Of a stretch of DNA of 43,720 nt, positions 23,664-30,785 are shown piece after piece. The position numbers and the translations under genes are program-made. The stretch comes from Flavobacteriales bacterium (lineage in GTDB: Bacteria > Bacteroidota > Bacteroidia > Flavobacteriales_E > Vicingaceae): NCBI GenBank assembly GCA_020635825.1, contig JACJZA010000022.1, positions 1 through 43,720 on the forward strand, in the 5' to 3' direction. Numbering within the stretch: position 1 is the first letter of the stretch; each line of letters opens with the position of its first letter. The notes under the pieces are model-generated. The model was not told the origin of the DNA and did not search any database. It was given only the letters and a program-made list of their open reading frames with translations.

Positions 23664-24977
23664 CTAGTTTTTTATTAATCTAACTGATGCCCCATATTTT
23701 TTCGATTGACTACTGATTAACTGAGTATTTTGGTCATCGGTATCTAAAATTGAAAGGTCATGAGCATAATCAGATGTATATTTCGAATTCTCATGTGGAC
23801 TGGATGACCACCAGTTTAATGAACGACAATAGCCACTATAACAGCCTACGAAATTTAAATATGATTCACTACAATCATTTCTCATCCCAGTTTGTACACC
23901 ATTTAATTTACTCTGATTATTATTATTGCTTTTTTCCCATCCTGATAATCCTTTAATTTTTGCAGGAGCTAATTTCTTGCCACCAAGATTATCAATTAAT
24001 GTCTCAAATTCACTTTTTGTAGGGATGTGCCAGCCGTTTGGTGCAAGACCACGAGGGTCATTGACAGCATACCAGTTATAAAGTATGCCATAATTATCTT
24101 TAGTACTAGCATCGTTGTAGGAAAAGCACCATGCAGGAATTCCTTTTTGACCTGCTTCGTACCACTGTTCAATCGTTTTAGCATGAAATATTGAGTCTCC
24201 ATTTCTGAAATTAGCAACTTTTAAGTTGCTGGTAGTCCATGTTTGATTGCCAATTTGGACTGTTTGATATTGATTGTTATCAAAGTCTTTGATAGGCATA
24301 CTTAGCGTGATATTAACTGACGTATAATCCATGCTAGTATTTGACATAGAACTATTGCCTGTGTTAGTAGTATTTTCAAGCTCAGTTTTTTCCCAGCTTA
24401 AATTGTTAATTTGTGAAGGTTCGCAATTCTCTAGAAGTTCTAATGTTTTTGATATTGCTTTATATCTTTTTGAATATATATAGTTGTTCGGGTCTTTATA
24501 TTTAATTCTATTCAACTCTGTTTGACAACTTTGCAGCAATTTAATTTCGTCTTTGATTGAAGGAACATTGAATGGTTGCGATATAAAACTTATATATTCT
24601 TGCGTAATAGATTCTTTGCTAAAATCTGCATGAGTACTGTTTACATCGATTTCATTTTTAATCATAGCCTTGTATTTAGCTAGTATTGTTTTATTAGAAT
24701 TATTAATTAACTCCAAGTTCCAAAGTCGTCCATATTCAGTTGAAACAATATTATGGTTATAATCATATCTTGATTGGCTACTTGCTAAAGAATTGGCATA
24801 AAAACTAGTCCTTGTATAAGGATAATAATTATCAGAAACGGTATAGGTAATACTTAATGAATAAACCAAAATTTCTGTGTACTCGTAAGATAAGTAACTC
24901 GCAGAATATTGTGAAAAAGTTCGTTTATTACCTAAAAGTAGTAGTAATAAAAATAATGACGTATAAAAATTTTTCAT
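23664..24977 (-). CDS. exported FISUMP-domain protein
   Basis: A 437-residue protein with a signal peptide (MKNFYTSLFLLLLLLGNKRT, cleavage near residue 22). The N-terminal 230 residues are Ser/Thr/Tyr/Asn-rich and unrecognised. The C-terminal 200 residues are a Fibrobacter-succinogenes-major-paralogous domain (FISUMP). It opens with TVQIGNQTWTTSNLKVANFR and continues with YGILYNWYAVNDPRGLAPNG, WHIPTKSEFETLIDNLGGKK, WWSSSP and GASVRLIKN. FISUMP domains occur on secreted and surface proteins and are related to formylglycine-type folds; function is unknown. Its start overlaps the stop of the upstream 97-aa gene by 4 bp, so the two form one cassette operon. Confidence 0.85.
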   Translation of the reverse strand: MKNFYTSLFLLLLLLGNKRTFSQYSASYLSYEYTEILVYSLSITYTVSDNYYPYTRTSFYANSLASSQSRYDYNHNIVSTEYGRLWNLELINNSNKTILAKYKAMIKNEIDVNSTHADFSKESITQEYISFISQPFNVPSIKDEIKLLQSCQTELNRIKYKDPNNYIYSKRYKAISKTLELLENCEPSQINNLSWEKTELENTTNTGNSSMSNTSMDYTSVNITLSMPIKDFDNNQYQTVQIGNQTWTTSNLKVANFRNGDSIFHAKTIEQWYEAGQKGIPAWCFSYNDASTKDNYGILYNWYAVNDPRGLAPNGWHIPTKSEFETLIDNLGGKKLAPAKIKGLSGWEKSNNNNQSKLNGVQTGMRNDCSESYLNFVGCYSGYCRSLNWWSSSPHENSKYTSDYAHDLSILDTDDQNTQLISSQSKKYGASVRLIKN

Positions 24978-25267
24978 TTGAGAAGGTTTTTGTAATCATC
25001 AATTAATTCTTGTCTGTATAGAGTGCCTCTATATGTCTTTTTTTTTGCGTCTAATTCAAATAATAAAAGATTTGACAGCTGTAATGGGTAATTGAGTTCC
25101 TTTCTAAAGAATTCTATATTTTTTCCAATACTTTTTAAGTATTTACTCAAGTCTTCTGACTGAATTTCATTAGCATTAATAATTGGAAGTAGAACGTCAA
25201 AATCTTTCCTAACATCATCCTCTTCAAGATATTTTTCAATAATTTCAGTTAGCTTTTCTTTGTTCAT
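24974..25267 (-). CDS. 97-aa acidic helical protein, unknown function
   Basis: A 97-residue soluble, highly charged and mainly helical protein (MNKEKLTEIIEKYLEEDDVR, KYLKSIGKNIEFFRKELNYP, LLLFELDAKKKTYRG). No known domain is recognised. Its start lies 27 nt inside the cassette 5' end and its stop overlaps the FISUMP gene start (ATGA). A role tied to the exported FISUMP protein is suggested only by coupling. Confidence 0.65.
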   Translation of the reverse strand: MNKEKLTEIIEKYLEEDDVRKDFDVLLPIINANEIQSEDLSKYLKSIGKNIEFFRKELNYPLQLSNLLLFELDAKKKTYRGTLYRQELIDDYKNLLK

Positions 25268-25287
25268 TCCTGGTTTTATTTAATTAG

Positions 25288-25405
25288 CTACAACGTTAAG
25301 ATAAATTCAGCGTTAGCGTAGTTTTAATAAAAGAAGCTGACTTTATCTTAATGGGACTAAAGTTAAAGATTCTTTTGATAAAATTGAATTTATAAGATGT
25401 TATGA
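25288..25405 (-). repeat. attC-like site C1 (belongs to ORF-less cassette, copy 1)
   Basis: CTACAAC at 25288-25294 and GTTATGA at 25399-25405 bound the site. ATAAATTCA (25301-25309) pairs with TGAATTTAT as an outer arm. A second hairpin inside pairs TTAAGATAAA with TTTATCTTAA. The same 608-bp unit, including this site, recurs at 26567 and 38491. Confidence 0.75.
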
Positions 25406-25682
25406 GGAGTTTATTTAACTCCGAAAATAATCAGTATTCTATCAAAGGAGTTAATCTACTTCTTTAATCAATTTTCTTTTCAATTAAAGAAGGTAAAGCT
25501 CTACTAGTTGCTAGACTACAGCAAAAAACAACAAGGTCATCAAACCTATATTTTTATCATTTTTTATGAAATATAAACCCTGTGTATGTAGCGTTAAAAA
25601 TGAGTGAGTGATGAAAAAAAAATAAGTAGTCTATTTTAACCAAGTTAAAAGTGTTTTAGTCTTTTTTAAGTTAGCTAAATAC

Positions 25683-25713
25683 TTGACTTTGTCATTAAAA
25701 ATCGCTAACTTCG
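25683..25713 (+). promoter_or_regulatory. promoter in ORF-less cassette, copy 1
   Basis: TTG at 25683-25685, exactly 20 bases, then TAACTTCG at 25706-25713, close to TTTG-N20-TAnnTTTG with one mismatch in the -7 box. Transcription would start about 25720, at the foot of the cloverleaf-like RNA. It points opposite to all cassette genes. Confidence 0.6.
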
Positions 25714-25717
25714 ACTG

Positions 25718-25784
25718 TAAGTCTGTGAGACGATACTACTCGTCTGATAAGTGAAACTTCTCTACGGTATTACCGCCAGACTTA
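25718..25784 (+). ncRNA. cloverleaf-like structured RNA candidate, copy 1
   Basis: A 67-nt segment closes with an 8-bp stem (TAAGTCTG 25718-25725, CAGACTTA 25777-25784). Three inner hairpins follow: AGACGA/TCGTCT (25728-25745), AAGT/ACTT (25749-25759) and CGGT/ACCG (25765-25775). A 7-bp AATAAAG/CTTTATT stem at 25784-25810 may terminate it. It does not have tRNA proportions or conserved tRNA bases. The promoter directly upstream suggests it is made. Structure is read from base pairing only. Confidence 0.55.
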
Positions 25785-25891
25785 ATAAAGAGGAGTTTAT
25801 CCACTTTATTTATCCTAAAACGCACTTGCTTAAAATAACCTACCATCACTCAAAAATATAGCTTGATTGCCTCTTGTAGCCTAGTAATTAC

Positions 25892-26083
25892 TCATAACGG
25901 CTCGGCTAAGTGTAGTGCGGGATTGAAAAGCGATAGTTTTCAATCAGCACGAAACGAGCCAAAGCTGCGTATTTGTGGTTTAAATTTACTAAACAAAACC
26001 GTCAAATCGGAGATTTGGCGGTGGGAGAAGTAGAAGCTTTGATTTACCGCTAAAACCCGCATTACATTTAGCCATTGTTGTGC
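25892..26083 (-). repeat. attC-like site C2
   Basis: GGCTAAGTGTAGTGCGGG (25904-25921) pairs with CCCGCATTACATTTAGCC (26056-26073). Inside is a GAGCCAAAG...TTTGGCGG hairpin also found in sites E and J2. The right end GTTGTGCATA (26077-26086) matches TATGCACAAC at 26560-26569 across the cassette. Confidence 0.8.
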
Positions 26084-26099
26084 ATAGTGTTTTCTTTTT

Positions 26100-26552
26100 T
26101 CAATTATTGCAGTCAACTGTTATTCTGGAAAAAGCCCAATTCTTATCAATCTCTTCTGATTTCCCGCAGTCAACAAATTGCTCGTAATGTTTGAATGATT
26201 CTAGGTCGTCCACATTTTGGGCATAGATTAAATAGCTGTAATGCTTTTCTTTAGTTCTGTTTCCAAATCTATACGCAAATCCTAGCTTGGCTTCTTGTCC
26301 GTCAATGTTGTAGAGTCCTATATCTGTCAGGTTCAATTCTTGCTCAAGTAGTGTTATTAAATCTTTTGATTCTGGAATTTTTTTTGAAATAGCATCGATT
26401 CCTTCGCTGTCTCTCACTTTCTGTTTGTTCCGAATCAAAATCTGATTTAATTCTTTTACTTCTTTCAAGTATTGAGTCACTTTTTTCTTGTCGTATTGTG
26501 TCGAACAAGAAGCGAGTAGAACTACTGTCAGTATTAAGGTTAGTCTTTTCAT
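26100..26552 (-). CDS. lipoprotein of unknown function
   Basis: A 150-residue lipoprotein: the signal MKRLTLILTVVLLASCSTQY carries a lipobox (LASC) with Cys16. The rest is charged, with a helical N-terminal half (VTQYLKEVKELNQILIRNKQ) and a mixed C-terminal half with aromatics (LGFAYRFGNRTKEKHYSYLI). It is the only gene of its cassette. Its start lies 17 nt inside the cassette 5' end, the short-leader layout of integron cassettes. No domain recognised. Confidence 0.75.
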   Translation of the reverse strand: MKRLTLILTVVLLASCSTQYDKKKVTQYLKEVKELNQILIRNKQKVRDSEGIDAISKKIPESKDLITLLEQELNLTDIGLYNIDGQEAKLGFAYRFGNRTKEKHYSYLIYAQNVDDLESFKHYEQFVDCGKSEEIDKNWAFSRITVDCNN

Positions 26553-26562
26553 TTCACATTAT

Positions 26563-26680
26563 GCACAACGTTAAGATAAATTCAGCGTTAGCGTAGTTTT
26601 AATAAAAGAAGCTGACTTTATCTTAATGGGACTAAAGTTAAAGATTCTTTTGATAAAATTGAATTTATAAGATGTTATGA
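26563..26680 (-). repeat. attC-like site D1 (ORF-less cassette, copy 2)
   Basis: Same sequence as C1, displaced by 1275 bp. GCACAAC (26563-26569) differs from the C1 end because those bases belong to the neighbouring cassette. This is what cassette recombination predicts. Confidence 0.75.
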
Positions 26681-27173
26681 GGAGTTTATTTAACTCCGAA
26701 AATAATCAGTATTCTATCAAAGGAGTTAATCTACTTCTTTAATCAATTTTCTTTTCAATTAAAGAAGGTAAAGCTCTACTAGTTGCTAGACTACAGCAAA
26801 AAACAACAAGGTCATCAAACCTATATTTTTATCATTTTTTATGAAATATAAACCCTGTGTATGTAGCGTTAAAAATGAGTGAGTGATGAAAAAAAAATAA
26901 GTAGTCTATTTTAACCAAGTTAAAAGTGTTTTAGTCTTTTTTAAGTTAGCTAAATACTTGACTTTGTCATTAAAAATCGCTAACTTCGACTGTAAGTCTG
27001 TGAGACGATACTACTCGTCTGATAAGTGAAACTTCTCTACGGTATTACCGCCAGACTTAATAAAGAGGAGTTTATCCACTTTATTTATCCTAAAACGCAC
27101 TTGCTTAAAATAACCTACCATCACTCAAAAATATAGCTTGATTGCCTCTTGTAGCCTAGTAATTACTCATAAC
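26674..27173. repeat. ORF-less cassette body, copy 2 (500 bp)
   Basis: GTTATGAG at 26674-26681 and CTCATAAC at 27166-27173 close the cassette. I see no difference from copy 1 over the 608-bp unit 26567-27174. The flanking elements differ completely, so the duplication ends exactly at the predicted cassette limits. Confidence 0.8.
26993..27059 (+). ncRNA. cloverleaf-like structured RNA candidate, copy 2
   Basis: Same 67-nt fold as at 25718-25784, offset by 1275 bp, with the same TTG-N20-TAACTTCG promoter upstream (26958-26988). Confidence 0.55.
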
Positions 27174-27406
27174 GACAACTGTATGTTGCGTTTTTTCAGT
27201 TTATTAATAGCACCAAAGTAATGAAATTTTGTAGATGTAACAAAGAGCAAATCATTTTCAGATAGGGAAGAAGTTCGCTGTCTGAGGCAAAGATGCAATT
27301 TGCAAAGCTTATAAATAACCACCTACAAAATGAATGGTATTTACCTACAAAAGTTTTAAATAACTAAACTGCTCGCAAGCAAAATGCAATATACAGCTTG
27401 TTGGCT
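27167..27406 (-). repeat. attC-like site D2
   Basis: Outer arms CTGTATGTTGCGTTTT (27179-27194) and AAAATGCAATATACAG (27381-27396). The 230-bp interior is nearly identical to site G at 35286-35527, which belongs to a different cassette. The right end GTTGGCTATT (27400-27409) pairs with AATAGCCAAC at 28056-28065. Confidence 0.8.
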
Positions 27407-27430
27407 ATTGTTTTTTAATTCTTTAGTAAT

Positions 27431-28046
27431 CTAGATTTCATCAATAACAATAACCCATTTTTCTCCATTTTTTTCATCAATCTGTATGAGTCCACTTTTT
27501 ACACTCCAGTACATTTTATCAATTTCAAATAGTTTTAAAGAGTCATTTTTAATGATAATGATGTCTGAATATATCTTTCCATCAACATTAATAGTTTCAT
27601 AAACAGATTTATTAAATTCTATAGTTCCACTCCAACGTCCGTCAATGAAATAATATAAACTTAATAATGAATCGGATTGATACTTGTTAAAACTAAAAAT
27701 AAATGGACTGTACTTTAATCTTGGTTGGTTCTTATTTTTTAATTGTTCGATTTAGTTCTACTTCATTATTGGTTGAATAGCTTTCATAATATGGCTTTTT
27801 CCTTTCACTCTTTCTATCAGATAAGTTCTTGTCTATAAAGAAGTCAAGGTTGTGAGTTTTGTTATATTTTTTAAATAGCCTAACAGTATCAATATTGCCA
27901 TTTGTATTTTTAAAAATTAAATCATTTATCTCGCTTTGGTATGGAATAAGTGCTTTGTCAGTAGAGTTAATTTTCACTTTACCATAAAAACAGCTGGTCA
28001 AAAAAAATCCGACTAAGTATATGTATGTCCAGTTTTTGATTTTCAC
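27431..28046 (-). pseudogene. frameshifted lipoprotein gene
   Basis: From a GTG at 28044-28046 a lipoprotein begins (MKIKNWTYIYLVGFFLTSCF, lipobox LTSC). The frame ends early at 27732 after ...ELNRTIKK. One extra base in the T6 run at 27735-27740 explains this. Removing it continues the protein with KNQPRLKYSPFIFSFNKYQS and GRWSGTIEFNKSVYETINVD to ...EKWVIVIDEI, stop at 27431-27433. The intact product would be about 204 residues of unknown family. The start lies 19 nt from the cassette 5' end. Confidence 0.7.
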
Positions 28047-28058
28047 AGTTTTAATAAT

Positions 28059-28249
28059 AGCCAACGGTTTGGCTATACGTCAGTGCAGGATGACGTAGTG
28101 TAACGCAGTCAGCCTAGTACGAACGTGAGCCAAAGTTTTTGTTAAAGTTGAAAATTACAAAAACAATTTAAACGGAAACTTTGGCGGATGCGAGAATCGA
28201 CCTGTCGATTCCACTGTAAAACCTGCATTGCGTATAGCCTTTGTTGTGT
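28059..28249 (-). repeat. attC-like site E
   Basis: GGCTATACGTCAGTGCAGG (28071-28089) pairs with CCTGCATTGCGTATAGCC (28222-28239). Interior contains GAGCCAAAG...CTTTGGCGGA like C2 and J2. The right end GTTGTGTGTA (28243-28252) pairs with TACACACAAC at 28818-28827. Confidence 0.8.
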
Positions 28250-28260
28250 GTAGTTTTTTA

Positions 28261-28779
28261 TTAGAGAAATCTTCCAGTTGTTGAGTATCGTTTTCTTCTT
28301 TTAATGAAAGGAAATCTCTTTGTTAAATACCAAACCTTTTTCTCTCTATCGTTCCTAAGGTCAGTATTATTTGAATTTGAGATTTTTTCATTACAAGACT
28401 CTTTTTTTAGGGCATTTTTTGAAAATCTTTTACTCGTTTTTTTATCATTAGAATTAATGGTTTGCTCTGTTTTTGTGGTGTCGTTAGTTTGTCCTGAGAC
28501 GTTGTCAGTAACTAATGATAAGAAAGTGAAAATTGTTAGGGTTTTAAAAAGTTTTGGTACACGAATTTCTTTGATAATGTCAGTCTCAATCTGATTTAAA
28601 CTAAATCTTCCGCAAGATTCTGATTTATCATATTTGTTTCTAATTTCCGAAATATCTTTTCCTCTGTAATCAAATACGTTTTTTTGACAAATAGAACAGA
28701 ACCGCCCGTCTTTTGTAGGCGTCATTGATGTCCAGTCTTGGTTACAGGAATATTTAAGTCTTATTTTTTCTGTCTTCAT
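28261..28779 (-). CDS. membrane protein with N-terminal CNxxW...GRFCxxC domain
   Basis: A 172-residue protein. The first 70 residues have the Bacteroidota pattern CNQDWTSMTPTKDGRFCSIC, then QKNVFDYRGKD and CGRF. This is probably a small metal-binding unit, common in this phylum without known function. One membrane segment follows (LFKTLTIFTFLSLVTDNVSG), then a Ser/Asn/Lys-rich tail ending in basic residues (RFPFIKRRKRYSTTGRFL). It is the only gene of its cassette. The start is 48 nt from the cassette 5' end. Confidence 0.7.
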   Translation of the reverse strand: MKTEKIRLKYSCNQDWTSMTPTKDGRFCSICQKNVFDYRGKDISEIRNKYDKSESCGRFSLNQIETDIIKEIRVPKLFKTLTIFTFLSLVTDNVSGQTNDTTKTEQTINSNDKKTSKRFSKNALKKESCNEKISNSNNTDLRNDREKKVWYLTKRFPFIKRRKRYSTTGRFL

Positions 28780-28820
28780 ATTAAAAATGTGAACTGTATT
28801 TCAGGACGAGTCAAAATTAC

Positions 28821-28887
28821 ACACAACGACCCGTATATGTTGTCGTAGCATCCCGAAGGATGCTATGCAATATATACCTTGTTGTGC
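28821..28887 (-). repeat. attC-like site F
   Basis: A compact 67-bp site. GTATATGTTGTCGTAGCATCC pairs imperfectly with GGATGCTATGCAATATATAC around a CGAA loop. The right end GTTGTGCTT (28881-28889) pairs with AAGCACAAC at 35284-35292 across the 6.4-kb defence cassette. Confidence 0.8.
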
Positions 28888-28917
28888 TTTCGTTTTTATT
28901 TTTTTCTTAGCGTTGGC

Positions 28918-28989
28918 AAAGACATACTTATTGATAAGTTTTGGTTTGTGCTGCTGGGTTTTAAGCGACTTATCAATGTGTATGACTTT
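28918..28989. repeat. extra hairpin after the AbiEii gene
   Basis: A 22-nt arm at 28918-28939 and its partner at 28968-28989 match at 18-19 positions (AAAG.CATAC..ATTGATAAGT). GCGTTGGC stands just outside both arms (28910-28917 and 28991-28998). It could be a terminator or a relic of an older recombination site inside this cassette. Confidence 0.5.
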
Positions 28990-28997
28990 TGCGTTGG

Positions 28998-29981
28998 CTA
29001 TTTTTCTGTTTTAATATTCCATTTAATCTTTTTTAGTCTGTTGGAAACAGTTACTAAAGTATTCATTATTTCATTTTCTGCTGGGAACTCACCAAAAACC
29101 AATTCTTTAAAACTTGTATTATAAGTATCTTTTATTTGATTCCAAGTGTGTTCTGTGTCAGAAAATAGTATTGCAGTCATTGGATGGTTTGATAACCATT
29201 TGTTGTTATTTTTAAAACTCAAAACATCGTCATTTGCTACCTTTAAAAGCATTGCGTCAAATTCTTTTGAGTTGAAAAACGAATTAAGTTCCACATCTTT
29301 CAACATCATATGGATATCATAAGTGTGTCTTATTTTATTGCTCAAATCAGCTATTGGTTCTTCTGTTTGAGAGAAGCGAACTAAACTCATTATCTTTTCA
29401 CATAAAGTCCTTTCGGTGCTTAATATTAAAACATCAAAAGGATTCATTCCATATTGATTAATAATGTCCTGTTGATTAGCTTTTATCATCATTTCATAAA
29501 TGTAAGATGATACTGTTCCAGCTGTGTATGGTTCAAAATTTCCGAGCCAAGTCGATTCTACAATAATGTTATCTCTGACTTGTCCGAAATTACCATCAAA
29601 ACTTTTTTCATAGCTGTGAGCAGTTTTACGTATCATTCCTAGCTTATTTGTTATTCCGTCAATTTCTATTTCTGGAATAACATTAGTAACGCATTTTGAA
29701 ATCTTTTTGATTTTAGTTTTAAGTTGATTGTTTGTTTCGCCTTCTTTTCGCAATACAACCAAATCAATATCTTCAGAAAATCGGTCAATTAACTGATTGC
29801 ATTTTGATAATGCAGTTCCGCCTTTAAAAACGGTTTCTTTTCCGATCTCATTATTGAAAATTACGTGTAGAGCAAGAGTTACCCAATAGTCCTTTTCAAC
29901 ATAAATTTCCGGAATTCCTTTTTGTTGAGAAGTTGCAATTATCGCATCTTGGAATAGTTCTTTATTTTCGTGTAGCTTCAT
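28998..29981 (-). CDS. AbiEii-type nucleotidyltransferase toxin
   Basis: A 327-residue protein of the AbiEii/AbiGii toxin family. I use the ATG at 29979-29981; a TTG four codons upstream is less likely. The nucleotidyltransferase core is plain: FKGGTALSKCNQLIDRFSED at 52-71 with GG and the Asp71/Asp73 pair in SEDIDLVVL. EKDYWVTLALHVIF precedes it and LILSTERTLCEKIMSLVRF follows. Such enzymes transfer nucleotides to tRNA or other targets and stop growth unless neutralised. It overlaps the upstream antitoxin gene by 4 bp (ATGA), the standard AbiE arrangement, and is the last gene of a three-gene defence-like cassette. Confidence 0.9.
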   Translation of the reverse strand: MKLHENKELFQDAIIATSQQKGIPEIYVEKDYWVTLALHVIFNNEIGKETVFKGGTALSKCNQLIDRFSEDIDLVVLRKEGETNNQLKTKIKKISKCVTNVIPEIEIDGITNKLGMIRKTAHSYEKSFDGNFGQVRDNIIVESTWLGNFEPYTAGTVSSYIYEMMIKANQQDIINQYGMNPFDVLILSTERTLCEKIMSLVRFSQTEEPIADLSNKIRHTYDIHMMLKDVELNSFFNSKEFDAMLLKVANDDVLSFKNNNKWLSNHPMTAILFSDTEHTWNQIKDTYNTSFKELVFGEFPAENEIMNTLVTVSNRLKKIKWNIKTEK

Positions 29982-30703
29982 TTGATATTCCAATTTGGTG
30001 CAGTTGACAATAACTTTTCATTAATCCCAAAATTATATTCTGAAAGAGGGTTTAGACTGCTTTTTAATGTTGTAAGCTCTAAATCAACATCTATTTTTTC
30101 TAATAAGGCACCTAAAAAACTTCTAACTCTTGGGGGATAAGGTAAAACGTATTTAATCAATTGTTTTATTTCGTTTGAGGTTAATTCTTTTAATCTATTT
30201 GAAATAATTTTGATTGCCGAAACCTTATCTAAATCGGGTATTTTTTTAAAGTCTTTGAGAGCATCTAATATTTCTAATAAATAGAAATTATTGTCTGTTA
30301 CATCTACATAACTTTTAACAGGAGTTCCCTTGATGTTGCCAACAGAAACGGTTATTCTTTTATCTCTACTTGCAATTTTTATGTTTTTAGGCACTTGTGT
30401 TGTCAAGCCCATTCTGTTGTATAAAGAAATTCCTGTTATGTAAGCAATTCTTTTATTGTTTTGAAATAAATAGGGTTTCAACAATTCTTCTTCATTGGGT
30501 TTTAATTCTCCAAAAACGGTTTGTTTTGGTTTGTAGAAAACACCGGTAGAAACTCTTTTAATGATTCCTTTTTCAATAAAACGCTCAATTGCTTTTGCAG
30601 CAGCACTATATTCACTTAATTCAATAGAAAGTTGTTGATACTTGAAAGTAGTACCTTCTTTTAGCTTGTTAATTTCCTTTTCTATTTTTTGAGCTACTTT
30701 CAT
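29978..30703 (-). CDS. AbiEi-type antitoxin / transcriptional regulator (DUF6088-like)
   Basis: A 241-residue protein starting at the ATG 30701-30703; the upstream TTG overlaps a promoter box and is rejected. The N-terminal 70 residues form a winged helix (IEKEINKLKEGTTFKYQQLS, AAAKAIERFIEKGIIKRVST, GVFYKPKQTVFGELKPNEEE), as in AbiEi-type antitoxins. The remainder resembles the C-terminal part of that family. Such antitoxins repress their own operon and neutralise AbiEii. Its own promoter lies directly upstream inside the cassette, so the pair can be expressed independently of position in the array. Confidence 0.85.
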   Translation of the reverse strand: MKVAQKIEKEINKLKEGTTFKYQQLSIELSEYSAAAKAIERFIEKGIIKRVSTGVFYKPKQTVFGELKPNEEELLKPYLFQNNKRIAYITGISLYNRMGLTTQVPKNIKIASRDKRITVSVGNIKGTPVKSYVDVTDNNFYLLEILDALKDFKKIPDLDKVSAIKIISNRLKELTSNEIKQLIKYVLPYPPRVRSFLGALLEKIDVDLELTTLKSSLNPLSEYNFGINEKLLSTAPNWNIK

Positions 30704-30710
30704 TGTGAAA

Positions 30711-30740
30711 CAAAAGTACAAAACTTTAATTAATTGTCAA
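30711..30740 (-). promoter_or_regulatory. promoter of the AbiE-type pair
   Basis: On the minus strand TTG (30738-30740), 19 bases, then TACTTTTG (30711-30718), an exact TAnnTTTG box, 7 bp before the antitoxin ATG. It lies between the helicase stop and the antitoxin. Confidence 0.7.
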
Positions 30741-30785
30741 GTAAACGAAACATAATACTTGACATTACAGAGTAAATAGGAGCAA

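Larger units (their letters stand above)
25399..25898. repeat. ORF-less cassette body, copy 1 (500 bp)
   Basis: GTTATGAG (25399-25406) and CTCATAAC (25891-25898) are exact reverse complements, as at every other cassette. No convincing ORF lies inside. It holds small stems (GGAGTT/AACTCC at about 25406-25422, and a 10-bp stem CTTCTTTAAT 25459-25468 with ATTAAAGAAG 25483-25492), a plus-strand promoter and a foldable RNA (separate entries). The body with site C1 appears identical to 26567-27174. Confidence 0.8.

Noticed and set aside
25718..25784. tRNA gene
   Set aside because: The fold is cloverleaf-like but arm lengths, loops and the conserved tRNA bases (T-arm, D-arm, anticodon loop of seven) do not fit.
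29982..29993. Upstream TTG start for AbiEii
   Set aside because: The ATG at 29979-29981 gives the standard 4-bp ATGA overlap with the antitoxin gene.
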